7,572 nt of DNA from assembly GCA_963930325.1 (NCBI GenBank), contig CAWVME010000129.1, positions 1 to 7,572 on the forward strand. The letters are read 5' to 3'. This DNA is from CALXJM01 sp963930325. GTDB taxonomy: Bacteria; Bacillota; Clostridia; TANB77; CAG-508. The notes under the pieces were generated by a model. The model was not told where the DNA came from, did no database searches, and saw nothing but the letters and a program-made list of their open reading frames with translations. Position numbers and translations under genes: made by a program. This document shows positions 1 to 6,722 of this stretch, in pieces; the first letter of the stretch is position 1; every line of letters starts with the position of its first letter.

Positions 1-1173
1 TGCTCGATCTGTACAAATAAAAATAGCTTCTTTTTCTATATTTTGCATAATATATTCCGCTGCTTGCTTAGCTGAAGAATAATTTTGCTTATATTCTTGA
101 GTAATGTTAAATACTCCCCACACACAATTTTGTATCAGAAATAGGATTACAACTATTTCCATAAAAGTATATTTCCTATTTTTAGTTTTGCTTTGTGTTT
201 CTTCTCTTTGTATCCAAACAAATAATAATATTATAAATAAAATTGCATTCGCTCTTTGTGCAGAAATTCCATAAATTTGAAGATATACATATAATTGGAA
301 TAAAATTGAGACTAAAATTATGATAGCATTTTGTGGGTATTTTTTTACCTCATATGCCAAAACAAATATCCCCAAGAATAAAATATATATGGAAATTACA
401 ATTGAGGTTATTTTTTGTGGCTCACTTCCGAATATATTATACTGTAAATTTTTAAATACAATTAAAATATTTTTTAGCTTTTCTATACTAAATTTTGAAT
501 TTCCCTTTACTTCAATATTAGTACTCATTCCTAGTAAAATGATTGCTACTATTACTGCAATTCCTAGTATAGAAATAATTAAGCTAATAATTAATTGTTT
601 TTTTTGGAATGAACTTTTTTCTTTCCAGTATATGAATAATTCTTGTACATAGAAAAATAAATACAACATACCTACTAAGCCCAACATAATTCCATGGCTG
701 TTAGCAAGTAATAGAATAGATAAAGCATATTGTATTGGCTTTTCTTTTCTCTTTGGATAATATATGGCAATCAGTACAATTGCCAAAGGAATTAAACAAT
801 AGCTTCTTGCAATTACAGGATATAGATAGCTCATAGGATAACTTGCTAAAATTAGAATTTTTGTAAATAAGCTAAATGGTGCTTTTTTTAATATTAGCCA
901 TGCAGCAATTGTAACAATTCCCAGACTAATTAAATTTTCTGTTATGTAAGGAAATCCTAATTTCGCAAATGGTACTAAAATCATGTACCATAAAAATGAA
1001 TGTCCTTCATATTTCATTTGCTTAATTATATCTACTATATTTAAGTCTCTGGCAATTAACCACGCCTGTGATTCATCTCTCCATTTCTCATGGAATAATA
1101 TAGTAGTAAAAGTAATAATTATATAAATAATTAAAATAATTGCTAGTTTATATTTTTTTATTACTTTGAACAT
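1..1173 (-). CDS. GT-C-fold membrane glycosyltransferase-like protein (3' end beyond window)
   Basis: An open frame starts at ATG 1173 and runs 391 codons to the window edge with no stop, so the C-terminus is missing. An AGGAG sequence lies about 6 nt before the ATG. The N-terminus has one membrane helix (about residues 9-27), then a loop with HEKWRDESQAWLIARD, in which the D33-E34 pair sits where GT-C enzymes carry their catalytic or metal-binding acidic residues. About ten hydrophobic segments follow. The visible end (residues ~360-391) becomes polar, suggesting the start of an extracellular domain. GT-C enzymes (GT39/PMT/ArnT-like) transfer sugars from polyprenyl-phosphate donors on the outer membrane face; the acceptor cannot be told here. 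The start overlaps the end of the upstream glycosyltransferase gene by 26 nt, so the two are probably translationally coupled and work in one pathway. The family assignment rests on topology and the first-loop motif. Confidence 0.82.
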   Translation of the reverse strand, partial: MFKVIKKYKLAIILIIYIIITFTTILFHEKWRDESQAWLIARDLNIVDIIKQMKYEGHSFLWYMILVPFAKLGFPYITENLISLGIVTIAAWLILKKAPFSLFTKILILASYPMSYLYPVIARSYCLIPLAIVLIAIYYPKRKEKPIQYALSILLLANSHGIMLGLVGMLYLFFYVQELFIYWKEKSSFQKKQLIISLIISILGIAVIVAIILLGMSTNIEVKGNSKFSIEKLKNILIVFKNLQYNIFGSEPQKITSIVISIYILFLGIFVLAYEVKKYPQNAIIILVSILFQLYVYLQIYGISAQRANAILFIILLFVWIQREETQSKTKNRKYTFMEIVVILFLIQNCVWGVFNITQEYKQNYSSAKQAAEYIMQNIEKEAIFICTDRA

Positions 1174-2401
1174 TTTTCTCTCCTATCCTTTTTTTGTGTG
1201 ATAGAGCATATACTATTAGTATCATAGTTGGAATATATAATATTCCAGTTTTATAGCTCTCACTGTGTGCACCAAAATTATATAAAGTGCAAAATTCATA
1301 AGCAAAAGATAAATATAAAATAATTTTTATACTTTTCCCTTTTAACCACATTATGCAAGGATATAGCCACATAAGATACCAAGGGCATAAATTTGTAATA
1401 ACCGTAAATAAAAACAGAAGCAGTGTTGTGTGGTACTTCTTTACGGTTTGTGACCAAATTACTTTCTTTTTAAATAATAATTTCGCAATAGTAATAATAT
1501 AAACACATACAAAAAGTATGAATAATAGCTGTTTCACAATATTGAACATTTGTATTGTAAAAACTGTAGGAAATTTTTGAACTAGCATAAATAGTAAAAA
1601 AATAATAGATTCTCGTAATTTTGATTGTTGTAAAAACATTGCTAAAAAAATTTGAACATCTTGTACATAAAATGCATAAACTCCTAAAACAATGGCTAGA
1701 AAAATTAGTCCCCACAAAATGCAAAATCCAATTCTTTTTCCTATTGTCTTTTCTCTAAAATAATAAATAAGTATAAATGGCAATAGCAAAATGGAAACAT
1801 ATTTAATAGTTGTGGCTAATCCTAAAGCTAAAATGGTTCCAAATATATTTTTCTTGTTCAAGAGGAAGTAAAGCGCTAGTACCATAAAAAATACTAAGTA
1901 TAAGTCATTATGTACATTAGTTATTCCTTCAAATAAAATAAATGGATTTAGTCCATACATAAGCGGAAACAAGTTATTTTTCGTAATTTTGTAGATAAGA
2001 AATGTTGTTCCTAAATGAACCAGTACTGCTGCCAATTTATATACATATAGCCCAAGAGTAGCATTTCCGAAAGAAAAGCTTGATAATGTTCTACAAATAA
2101 ATGCCCATAATGGTCCATATACTACTGTTTGTTCTTCCCATACTCCTGTACGATTTAGTAATTCATCTTCTGGGTTTACTTCCTTTATATCTTTTACAGA
2201 AGTATAATACGGGTTTTCAGAATAGTGTGTTTCTAACCATCCCGTCCCCATATAATAAAAAATATCTGATGTAGTAAATGGAAGTGTTATAGCAAATAAA
2301 ATTGAAACAATTCCTATAAGCACGAACATCTTCTTTTTTTCTTTAAATAGTGTTTTATGCTTTTTTAGCAAAACAGTGTATATTAAAAATAAAGAAATCA
2401 A
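1148..2401 (-). CDS. GT-C polyprenyl-phosphate-dependent glycosyltransferase, MptA/B (GT87)-like; main part of a frameshifted gene
   Basis: This frame encodes 417 residues with about ten membrane helices. The first loop has TTSDIFYYMGTGWLETHYSENPY (key residues D46, Y49, W55, H59, N63-P64), the pattern of mannosyltransferases that use polyprenyl-phosphate sugars. Later come a YGPLW motif (95-99), NVHND (162-166) and CPWYLMWLYP (339-348), all typical of the MptA/MptB/GT87 group. The only possible start in this frame is TTG at 2401, which has no Shine-Dalgarno sequence, and a TGA lies just upstream in frame. The real start is almost certainly ATG 2591 in the adjacent frame (see the fragment 2355-2591). 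Removing one base near 2411-2420 would give a continuous 480-residue protein with the missing first helix. It is followed, with 26 nt of overlap, by a second GT-C gene. The sugar and acceptor are unknown; a role in surface glycan or glycolipid assembly is inferred. Confidence 0.8.
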   Translation of the reverse strand: MISLFLIYTVLLKKHKTLFKEKKKMFVLIGIVSILFAITLPFTTSDIFYYMGTGWLETHYSENPYYTSVKDIKEVNPEDELLNRTGVWEEQTVVYGPLWAFICRTLSSFSFGNATLGLYVYKLAAVLVHLGTTFLIYKITKNNLFPLMYGLNPFILFEGITNVHNDLYLVFFMVLALYFLLNKKNIFGTILALGLATTIKYVSILLLPFILIYYFREKTIGKRIGFCILWGLIFLAIVLGVYAFYVQDVQIFLAMFLQQSKLRESIIFLLFMLVQKFPTVFTIQMFNIVKQLLFILFVCVYIITIAKLLFKKKVIWSQTVKKYHTTLLLFLFTVITNLCPWYLMWLYPCIMWLKGKSIKIILYLSFAYEFCTLYNFGAHSESYKTGILYIPTMILIVYALSHKKRIGEKNVQSNKKI

Positions 2402-2591
2402 AATAATTCCGAAAACAAATCATATTGACAATAGCGTCTTTAGAATTTAGTGGCGTTTTCAAAAAAAATGTAAACCATTCGTTAAATTGCATAACAGATT
2501 TGTTTTTTATTAAATATATTATTGATGGAATGACTAGACAAATGCTTATTACAACATATAAACATTTTGGGCTTTTAATTTTTTCTTTCAT
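2355..2591 (-). pseudogene. N-terminal fragment of the frameshifted GT-C glycosyltransferase
   Basis: ATG 2591 is preceded by AGGAG with a 6-nt spacer, a good translation start. The product begins MKEKIKSPKCLYVVISICLV, a basic N-terminus followed by a first membrane helix, and continues to about M57 (2421-2423) as a plausible extracytoplasmic loop. Past that point the frame reads an unlikely tail and stops at 2355. Meanwhile the adjacent frame, from about 2418 downward, reads FGIILISLFLIYTVLL, a good second helix that continues into the 417-residue frame. The shift lies in T-rich sequence (TTT and TTTT runs on the minus strand, 2411-2420). One extra T explains it. Either the assembly has an indel error, or the gene is a recent pseudogene; nothing nearby suggests programmed frameshifting. 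Confidence 0.72.
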
Positions 2592-2830
2592 AAGAGACTC
2601 CTACTCTTTTTTCTAAAATATTAACAATTTTCAATATTTAAATTTGTGTTAATTCGTTTTGCGGAGGAACACTGTTCGCCCATACATTTATTCTACATTA
2701 TTTGAATTCGTGCTAATGCGCCTTGCGGGCGAACAATGTTCGCCCCTACAGGTTTTCTACATTATTTAAATTTGTGCTAAAAATATATTGGGTCATATAT
2801 GACAACATATCGAATTTACATTCTACAATT
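2592..2830. other. Intergenic region with tandem repeats; no gene
   Basis: This 239-nt gap separates the deoxyribosyltransferase-like gene from the glycosyltransferase pair. It contains the 64-nt tandem repeat at 2641-2780 and a perfect 12-nt palindrome GTCATATATGAC at 2792-2803, which could be an operator or chance AT-rich symmetry. I found no convincing -35/-10 pair for the glycosyltransferase genes, although one is expected here. No ORF with a ribosome-binding site is present on either strand. Confidence 0.6.
2641..2780. repeat. 64-nt tandem repeat (two full copies plus a partial third) with palindromic core
   Basis: The phrase AATTYGTGYTAA recurs at 2641, 2705 and 2769, exactly 64 nt apart. 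Each full copy (2641-2704, 2705-2768) continues through a G+C-rich core and ends with TTCTACATTATTT. In the second copy the core is a perfect inverted repeat, GGGCGAAC-AAT-GTTCGCCC (2728-2746). In the first copy the left arm has decayed (GGAGGAAC) while the right arm GTTCGCC is kept. The core is far more G+C-rich than its surroundings. The form matches dispersed intergenic palindromic repeats seen in many Firmicutes genomes; mobility or function is not shown. Confidence 0.85.
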
Positions 2831-3172
2831 TTAACTTGTAATTGGTTCTAAGTAGTTTACTTTTTTGTTATGTTTCTGTGCATATTCAATTTCAGATTTT
2901 GTACTTTCCCCAATGTATCCACCAACATTAATTACAAATATTTCATCTGACATATCAATTTTTCTTTTATGCATATCGTCTAACATTTCTTTTGTTTTTG
3001 TTAGTGTTCCTTCATCCATATTTTCCCACACTTCCGCATCTCCGGCATGTCCAAATAAACCTACTGATATTACAATATTGCCTTTTAGAGTTAAATCCTT
3101 TTGTACCTTCATAAATTCCTCTTTAAATCTAGTAGAGCCACAAAGTGTTATTATTTTATAATTTTGAATCAT
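2831..3172 (-). CDS. Nucleoside 2-deoxyribosyltransferase-like protein
   Basis: A 113-residue protein when started at ATG 3172. An upstream ATG at 3187 would add five residues (MEEKN), but no Shine-Dalgarno sequence precedes it, whereas GGAGG lies 8 nt before ATG 3172 and falls inside the longer reading. The N-terminal strand ends in CGSTRF (11-16), and near the C-terminus there is SDEIFVINVGGYIGESTKSE followed by IEYA. This is the arrangement of the nucleoside 2-deoxyribosyltransferase-like superfamily; E94 (in KSEIEYA) fits the catalytic glutamate position. Classical members swap bases between deoxynucleosides, and short relatives often act as nucleotide N-glycosidases or have unknown substrates. 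It lies 77 nt downstream of the hydrolase gene, possibly on the same transcript. The superfamily is fairly sure; the substrate is unknown. Confidence 0.83.
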   Translation of the reverse strand: MIQNYKIITLCGSTRFKEEFMKVQKDLTLKGNIVISVGLFGHAGDAEVWENMDEGTLTKTKEMLDDMHKRKIDMSDEIFVINVGGYIGESTKSEIEYAQKHNKKVNYLEPITS

Positions 3173-3249
3173 ATTTTTTTCCTCCATAATCTATATTCGG
3201 CAAATATATCTTATTTATTTGTCAGCAGTTTTTCGATTTCTTATCCTCA

Positions 3250-3888
3250 TTAAATAAGTCTTTCCCAAAAATCATAAATTGTATTAGCCAATTCTTTTGG
3301 GTTATCAATATTTACTTCATGTCCTGCATTTTCTATAATCTTAAATTTACTATCTTGTATAGCTTTATTTAATTGTTTTGCACTTTTCATATTTATATTA
3401 TTCTTTTCCTTTTCTCCACATATAATTAAAGTATTACATTTTATATTATATGCTTTTTGCGGAATAGACAAGTTGTTCATTGAATCTAATAATCTAATTA
3501 TGTCTTCTTTAGGGCAGCCTATTTTCTCAAATATTTTCTTAGGTATAAATTTGTAAATAATATTCTGTATAGTAAATATGGTTTTTGGTATCTCGTAAGG
3601 TGTTCCTATGAGTATTAATGAATTAACTTTTTCTGGAAATTGTGTTATATAGTCAATAGCAAGTATTCCACCAAGTGAAAGCCCTACTAAATTTATTTTT
3701 TCATTAAAATTATTGCAATAATCAGCAAATGCTTTATACATGTTTTCATAATCCATTTGATAATTTTTTGCAAGAGAAAATAGATTGGGTGTTTCAGCAT
3801 TTATTTCTTTATTATTTAATTGGTTTTTCACTTCTTTCCAGCTTGTTTCATTTTGTCCAAGTCCGTGAACTAAAATATTTATAATCAT
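3250..3888 (-). CDS. Alpha/beta-fold hydrolase
   Basis: A 212-residue soluble protein starting at ATG 3888, with AAGGAGG 4 nt upstream. The oxyanion-hole motif HGLGQ is at 8-12 and the nucleophile elbow GLSLGG at 69-74, giving catalytic Ser71. The catalytic histidine is His190 in NAGHEVNID. The acid position after the strand LIICGEKEK (154-162) shows Glu161 where most relatives have Asp, so the acid of the triad is either Glu or lies elsewhere. A cap region spans about 100-145. Length and layout fit small esterase/lipase or acyl-hydrolase members of the superfamily (Abhydrolase_6 type); the substrate cannot be predicted. There is no signal peptide, so it is cytoplasmic. It begins 30 nt after the stop of the repaired acetyltransferase frame (3919), consistent with an operon running from the LTA-synthase-like gene. 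Confidence 0.88.
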   Translation of the reverse strand: MIINILVHGLGQNETSWKEVKNQLNNKEINAETPNLFSLAKNYQMDYENMYKAFADYCNNFNEKINLVGLSLGGILAIDYITQFPEKVNSLILIGTPYEIPKTIFTIQNIIYKFIPKKIFEKIGCPKEDIIRLLDSMNNLSIPQKAYNIKCNTLIICGEKEKNNINMKSAKQLNKAIQDSKFKIIENAGHEVNIDNPKELANTIYDFWERLI

Positions 3889-3918
3889 TCGCCCTCCTTA
3901 AAACTTGCAAATTTATAA

Positions 3919-4050
3919 CTAGATATTATATCTAAATCCAATTTCCGGATATTCTTTTTCGCCTATTGTAATTACTTTTTCTTTAATAATTTCACCACCC
4001 ATTTTAGTATAAAATTTTTTAGATGGTTCATTGTCTTTCAAGCACCACAA
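3919..4050 (-). pseudogene. Displaced C-terminal part of the GNAT acetyltransferase
   Basis: Reading the minus strand from about 4050 in the frame shifted by -1 gives LWCLKDNEPSKKFYTKMGGE and then a normal terminal strand, ending with TAG at 3919-3921. This is GNAT motif B, in which an (L/W)xLKDNxxxxxFYxKxGG segment carries the tyrosine that often acts as general acid. It has no start codon or ribosome-binding site of its own, and it directly continues the frame ending at 4038. It is therefore the end of the same gene separated by a single-base deletion, real or artefactual. Confidence 0.78.
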
Positions 4051-4427
4051 TACATTTTGGTTTTACCTTTATTTTTAAATTCATTAATAACAAATTGAAA
4101 TAACTTTCTTCCTATTCCATTATATTTTAAATTGGGTTTAACATATATTGCTAATAGTTCACAATCTATACCCAATATATCTGGTGTAAATTTATTATTA
4201 TCAATATATCTACAAAATCCAACTATCTCATCATTTAATTCTGCAACTATAAAACCATTTTCTTTATAATCATTTTTTCTTTTTTGTATTCTTTCATCTC
4301 TATTCATGGAATTTAAAAAATTATCATCAACTATTCCTTTATATGCTGTTTTCCAACCTTCTATTTGTATGTCAACAACACTTGGAATATCGTTTTCTTC
4401 GATATTTCTAATTATAATATTATCCAT
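4038..4427 (-). CDS. GNAT-family N-acetyltransferase, frameshifted C-terminus
   Basis: A 129-residue product from ATG 4427. The N-terminal part IRNIEENDIPSVVDIQIEGW (about 6-25) and TAYKGIVDDNFL are typical of GNAT enzymes. The acetyl-CoA-binding motif A is seen as LLAIYVKP followed by KYNGIGRKLF (101-110), with G104 and G106 forming the pyrophosphate loop. The protein stops abruptly at MYCGA, before motif B. The missing part is encoded just downstream in another frame (3919-4050). One missing base near 4048-4052 explains the break, and the repaired protein would have 169 residues, normal for the family. The start lies 4 nt after the stop of the LTA-synthase-like gene; its ribosome-binding site AGGTGAG contains that gene's TGA stop, so translation is probably coupled. 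These enzymes acetylate small amines or protein N-termini; the target is unknown. Confidence 0.85.
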   Translation of the reverse strand: MDNIIIRNIEENDIPSVVDIQIEGWKTAYKGIVDDNFLNSMNRDERIQKRKNDYKENGFIVAELNDEIVGFCRYIDNNKFTPDILGIDCELLAIYVKPNLKYNGIGRKLFQFVINEFKNKGKTKMYCGA

Positions 4428-4431
4428 ACTC

Positions 4432-6375
4432 TCACCTACTGATTATTTTGTAAATATCATATTGTAAAAATGATTGACTCATAGTAAATTTATTTGCCAC
4501 ACTTTTATTCATATTGCTTACATAATCTTCATCAATTTCTCCATTTCCGTTAGGGACAAATTGTTTGGTAGCAGAAAAATACGTTCCGTAATCGCTTACC
4601 CAACTTCTATTTGAAAAAATAGCAATTCCTGGATTGTCACTCAAAATGTCTTGTCCTATTATTAATCTAGAATCATACTCTATTCCAAATAAATTAAGTA
4701 AAGTAGGTAAAACATCAATCTGGCTTCCAACTTTATCAACTTCAATTGCCTCTTTCATTTCACTGTTCCAAAGAATAAAATTACTTCTATTAACTTCAAC
4801 TATTGAATCTCTTGTATATGTACTAACTTGATTAATATTATCTATTGATATAGTATAAGGATAATGGTCACCAACTAGAGCAATTACTGTATCTTCTAAA
4901 ATTCCTTTCTCTTCTAATTTATTAATAAGTAGCTCCACTGCTCTATCTAATTCCATTTGAGAAGCTAAATATGCCTTAACATCTGTACTATACGGTAAAT
5001 CTTGTACATATTCTTTATATCTAGTGGCAGTAGAATTTCCAGAGCCAAAATTATATGGTGCATGTCCACTTACGGTGATATAATACGTAACGAATTTATC
5101 CTCTGATGTATAAAAGTCTGTAGTAACATTTATCATGTCCACATCACGAGGAAGCCATTTGCCATTCATTAATTTCTCTAATCCGTTTCCAATTCCCATA
5201 TACGAGTCAAAACCTAATGTTTTCATGGTTTCTTGTCTTGAATAATAAGTATATGTCCAATCATGGTACGCTTGTGCTGTATATCCATACTTTCTAAAAC
5301 TGTTTCCTAGTGCATATACTATTTCTGGTTTATTTTTCTTCCATAAACTTAAAATATTTTGAGTTGGAATTAATCCTGTTGTAGCTTGAAATTCGCCTCC
5401 TGTTGTGCTTAAAAATACTGGTGAATAGAAATTATTAAAAACAAATCCTGAATTTGCAATCTTATACAATGTTGGAGTTAACGTCGGGTCAACAGCAATA
5501 CTATTAAATCCTTCTGCTAAAATAAAAATTAAATTCTTATCTTTAAAATAGCCTGTATAATTATTTTTGTTTGTAGGCTGAACAGAAGCTATATATTGAT
5601 ACACATTTTTTAAACCTTCATCTGTTGTTTGATTAATCAATGTATCAAGCTCCAATTCAAGCTCATTGTAAGTTGGCACAATAACCTCTGGTTCATCTGT
5701 TTCGTCTGGCTTAGGTTCTTCTTCTGCTTCATTATTATTAACCTCTAAAACTGCTTTTTCTTCAAATCCACAAATAGTCCTATATAAATCAATTATCGTT
5801 GAATTAATTAATCCAAATTTCTCAATATTTTTTTCTTGTGCATTTGTATTGAAAAATAAGTTATATGCTGAGTAAACTCCATCTCTGTCTAGCTGAATTA
5901 TACCAAAAAGAATCATCAACATTATGATAATACCTACTAGCCATAGTGCAATTTGTTTTCCATTATATCTATCAAATTTTATTTTTTTATGCATACAAAT
6001 TATTAATATTAGTGGTATAGCCAATAAGACTAAGACCACTAAATTTTGTATAATAGCATCTTTTATAATTGCAGTAAAATCTAGTGCATTTCCAGCTAAC
6101 CCAAGCGTCATAAAAGAAAATGGCACACTAAACAAATTATAAAAAACTGTTTGTGCCATGAAATATAACATTAATATTATGGTACTAATAATTAGAATTG
6201 CTTTTGAAACTTTTTCTTTAAATAAATTGCATAATAAATTTAGTAACATAATAATTTGCACAGTAAAAAGCAGTGTTAAAGCTATATCAGCAATTTCTAC
6301 TGATTTTATAACCGCGATTTTAAATGTCATTTCTAAGTATATAATTAAAAAAGTTATTGCATAAATAACCTTCAT
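4432..6375 (-). CDS. LTA synthase family protein (membrane phosphoglycerol transferase-like, sulfatase fold)
   Basis: A 647-residue protein when started at ATG 6375. A GTG at 6387 would add four residues, but it lies inside the Shine-Dalgarno stretch GGTGAGG that serves the ATG with a 6-nt spacer, so the ATG is preferred. Five membrane helices (about 2-22, 29-52, 59-80, 106-128, 142-162) match the LtaS layout. An acidic, proline-containing linker follows (about 206-232), then an extracellular sulfatase-like domain. Key residues are visible: Glu288 in ILAEGF (metal), Thr324 in STTGGEF (nucleophile, aligned with Thr300 of S. aureus LtaS), His438 in SGHAPY, and Asp503-His504 in VGDHYPY (metal). 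LtaS enzymes transfer glycerol-phosphate from phosphatidylglycerol to build lipoteichoic acid; whether this one polymerises, primes, or decorates another glycan cannot be told. It is first gene of the likely operon with the acetyltransferase and hydrolase. Confidence 0.93.
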   Translation of the reverse strand: MKVIYAITFLIIYLEMTFKIAVIKSVEIADIALTLLFTVQIIMLLNLLCNLFKEKVSKAILIISTIILMLYFMAQTVFYNLFSVPFSFMTLGLAGNALDFTAIIKDAIIQNLVVLVLLAIPLILIICMHKKIKFDRYNGKQIALWLVGIIIMLMILFGIIQLDRDGVYSAYNLFFNTNAQEKNIEKFGLINSTIIDLYRTICGFEEKAVLEVNNNEAEEEPKPDETDEPEVIVPTYNELELELDTLINQTTDEGLKNVYQYIASVQPTNKNNYTGYFKDKNLIFILAEGFNSIAVDPTLTPTLYKIANSGFVFNNFYSPVFLSTTGGEFQATTGLIPTQNILSLWKKNKPEIVYALGNSFRKYGYTAQAYHDWTYTYYSRQETMKTLGFDSYMGIGNGLEKLMNGKWLPRDVDMINVTTDFYTSEDKFVTYYITVSGHAPYNFGSGNSTATRYKEYVQDLPYSTDVKAYLASQMELDRAVELLINKLEEKGILEDTVIALVGDHYPYTISIDNINQVSTYTRDSIVEVNRSNFILWNSEMKEAIEVDKVGSQIDVLPTLLNLFGIEYDSRLIIGQDILSDNPGIAIFSNRSWVSDYGTYFSATKQFVPNGNGEIDEDYVSNMNKSVANKFTMSQSFLQYDIYKIISR

Positions 6376-6396
6376 TTTTGTCCTCACCCTATATAA

Positions 6397-6405
6397 TTTA
6401 TATCA
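6397..6405 (-). promoter_or_regulatory. Candidate proximal extended -10 for the LTA-synthase-like gene
   Basis: On the minus strand this reads TGATATAAA, an extended -10 (TGn plus 5 of 6 matches to TATAAT). A start site about 7 nt downstream would leave a leader of only 15-20 nt, just enough to keep the GGTGAGG ribosome-binding site. No good -35 is visible at 17 nt. AT-rich sequence makes chance matches likely. Confidence 0.3.
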
Positions 6406-6618
6406 TAAAATGTCATAAAAGTATAGTTTTTTCAATTTTTTGTCTAAAATCAGTATTTTTTGTTTTTCCCTACTGTGGCATAAGTGTCGTTCTTCCTCTG
6501 CCAAGTCTGCTTTTGAATACTAAAATTTAAAATCTTAGTTTTGCTTTTATTGTTATTTTATATATTTTATTGATTAAACCATAGATTTTTATTTTCGTTT
6601 TGTGGCTATAATATATAA

Positions 6619-6625
6619 CCTCCTT
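6619..6625 (-). promoter_or_regulatory. Orphan Shine-Dalgarno sequence AAGGAGG in the leader
   Basis: The minus strand reads AAGGAGGTTATATATTATAG. This full anti-16S match lies about 7 nt after the predicted transcription start, where a leader ORF would be expected, but no standard start codon follows. It may mark a decayed micro-ORF, an ATT-started leader peptide of seven codons, or a ribosome standby site. Confidence 0.45.
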
Positions 6626-6638
6626 AAAACTAATCAAC

Positions 6639-6647
6639 ATTATATCA
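6639..6647 (-). promoter_or_regulatory. Extended -10 promoter for the LTA-synthase-like operon
   Basis: The minus strand reads TGATATAAT: a perfect TATAAT (6639-6644) with the TG extension. No good -35 lies 17 nt upstream, which extended -10 promoters tolerate. It sits directly after the terminator at 6658-6686, so it would restart transcription for the LTA-synthase-like gene from around 6632. Confidence 0.55.
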
Positions 6648-6657
6648 TATTTGCAAA

Positions 6658-6686
6658 AAAACATCATATTTTTAATATGATGTTTT
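6658..6686 (-). terminator. Rho-independent terminator after the 21-codon ORF
   Basis: A perfect 13-bp inverted repeat, AAAACATCATATT (6658-6670) and AATATGATGTTTT (6674-6686), has a 3-nt loop. On the minus strand it ends in a run of six Ts (GTTTTTTGC), a proper though A/T-rich intrinsic terminator. The plus strand has four Ts, so weak bidirectional action is possible. It separates the upstream transcript from the LTA-synthase-like operon. Confidence 0.75.
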
Positions 6687-6722
6687 AATATCTATCTATT
6701 TTTCAATCAAAATGCAAATACA

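Larger units (their letters stand above)
6388..6638 (-). other. Long 5' leader of the LTA-synthase-like gene; no gene recognised
   Basis: This stretch lies between the extended -10 promoter (6639-6647) and the LTA-synthase start, giving a leader of about 250 nt. It opens with a strong AAGGAGG (6619-6625) that has no ATG, GTG or TTG at a usable distance; ATT sits at the ideal 6-nt spacing and would encode only seven codons. The middle (about 6471-6510) is a G+C-richer island with a weak inverted repeat (TGGCA 6476-6480, TGCCA 6499-6503). Near the gene is a second promoter candidate (6397-6405). I recognise no known riboswitch consensus. Confidence 0.5.

Noticed and set aside
320..652. Plus-strand ORF of 110 codons
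   Set aside because: It lies opposite the open GT-C frame that covers 1-1173, has no good ribosome-binding site, and its composition is that of an antisense shadow.
2411..2420. Programmed frameshift or phase-variable tract in the glycosyltransferase
   Set aside because: The T runs are only 3-4 nt, with no slippery heptamer, stimulatory hairpin or internal Shine-Dalgarno sequence; a plain indel is simpler.
2425..2616. Plus-strand ORF of 63 codons over the glycosyltransferase start
   Set aside because: It is antisense to the N-terminal fragment that has a good start and helix, and has no ribosome-binding site.
2641..2780. Possible CRISPR array
   Set aside because: The 64-nt unit repeats end to end with no unique spacers, and there are only two and a fraction copies; no cas gene is near.
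2865..3161. Plus-strand ORF of 98 codons
   Set aside because: It is the antisense shadow of the deoxyribosyltransferase-like gene, whose motifs are clear on the minus strand.
6384..6416. Ten-codon upstream ORF ending in the ribosome-binding site of the LTA-synthase-like gene
   Set aside because: Its ATG at 6416 has no Shine-Dalgarno sequence; the overlap of its TGA with the GGTGAGG is likely chance.
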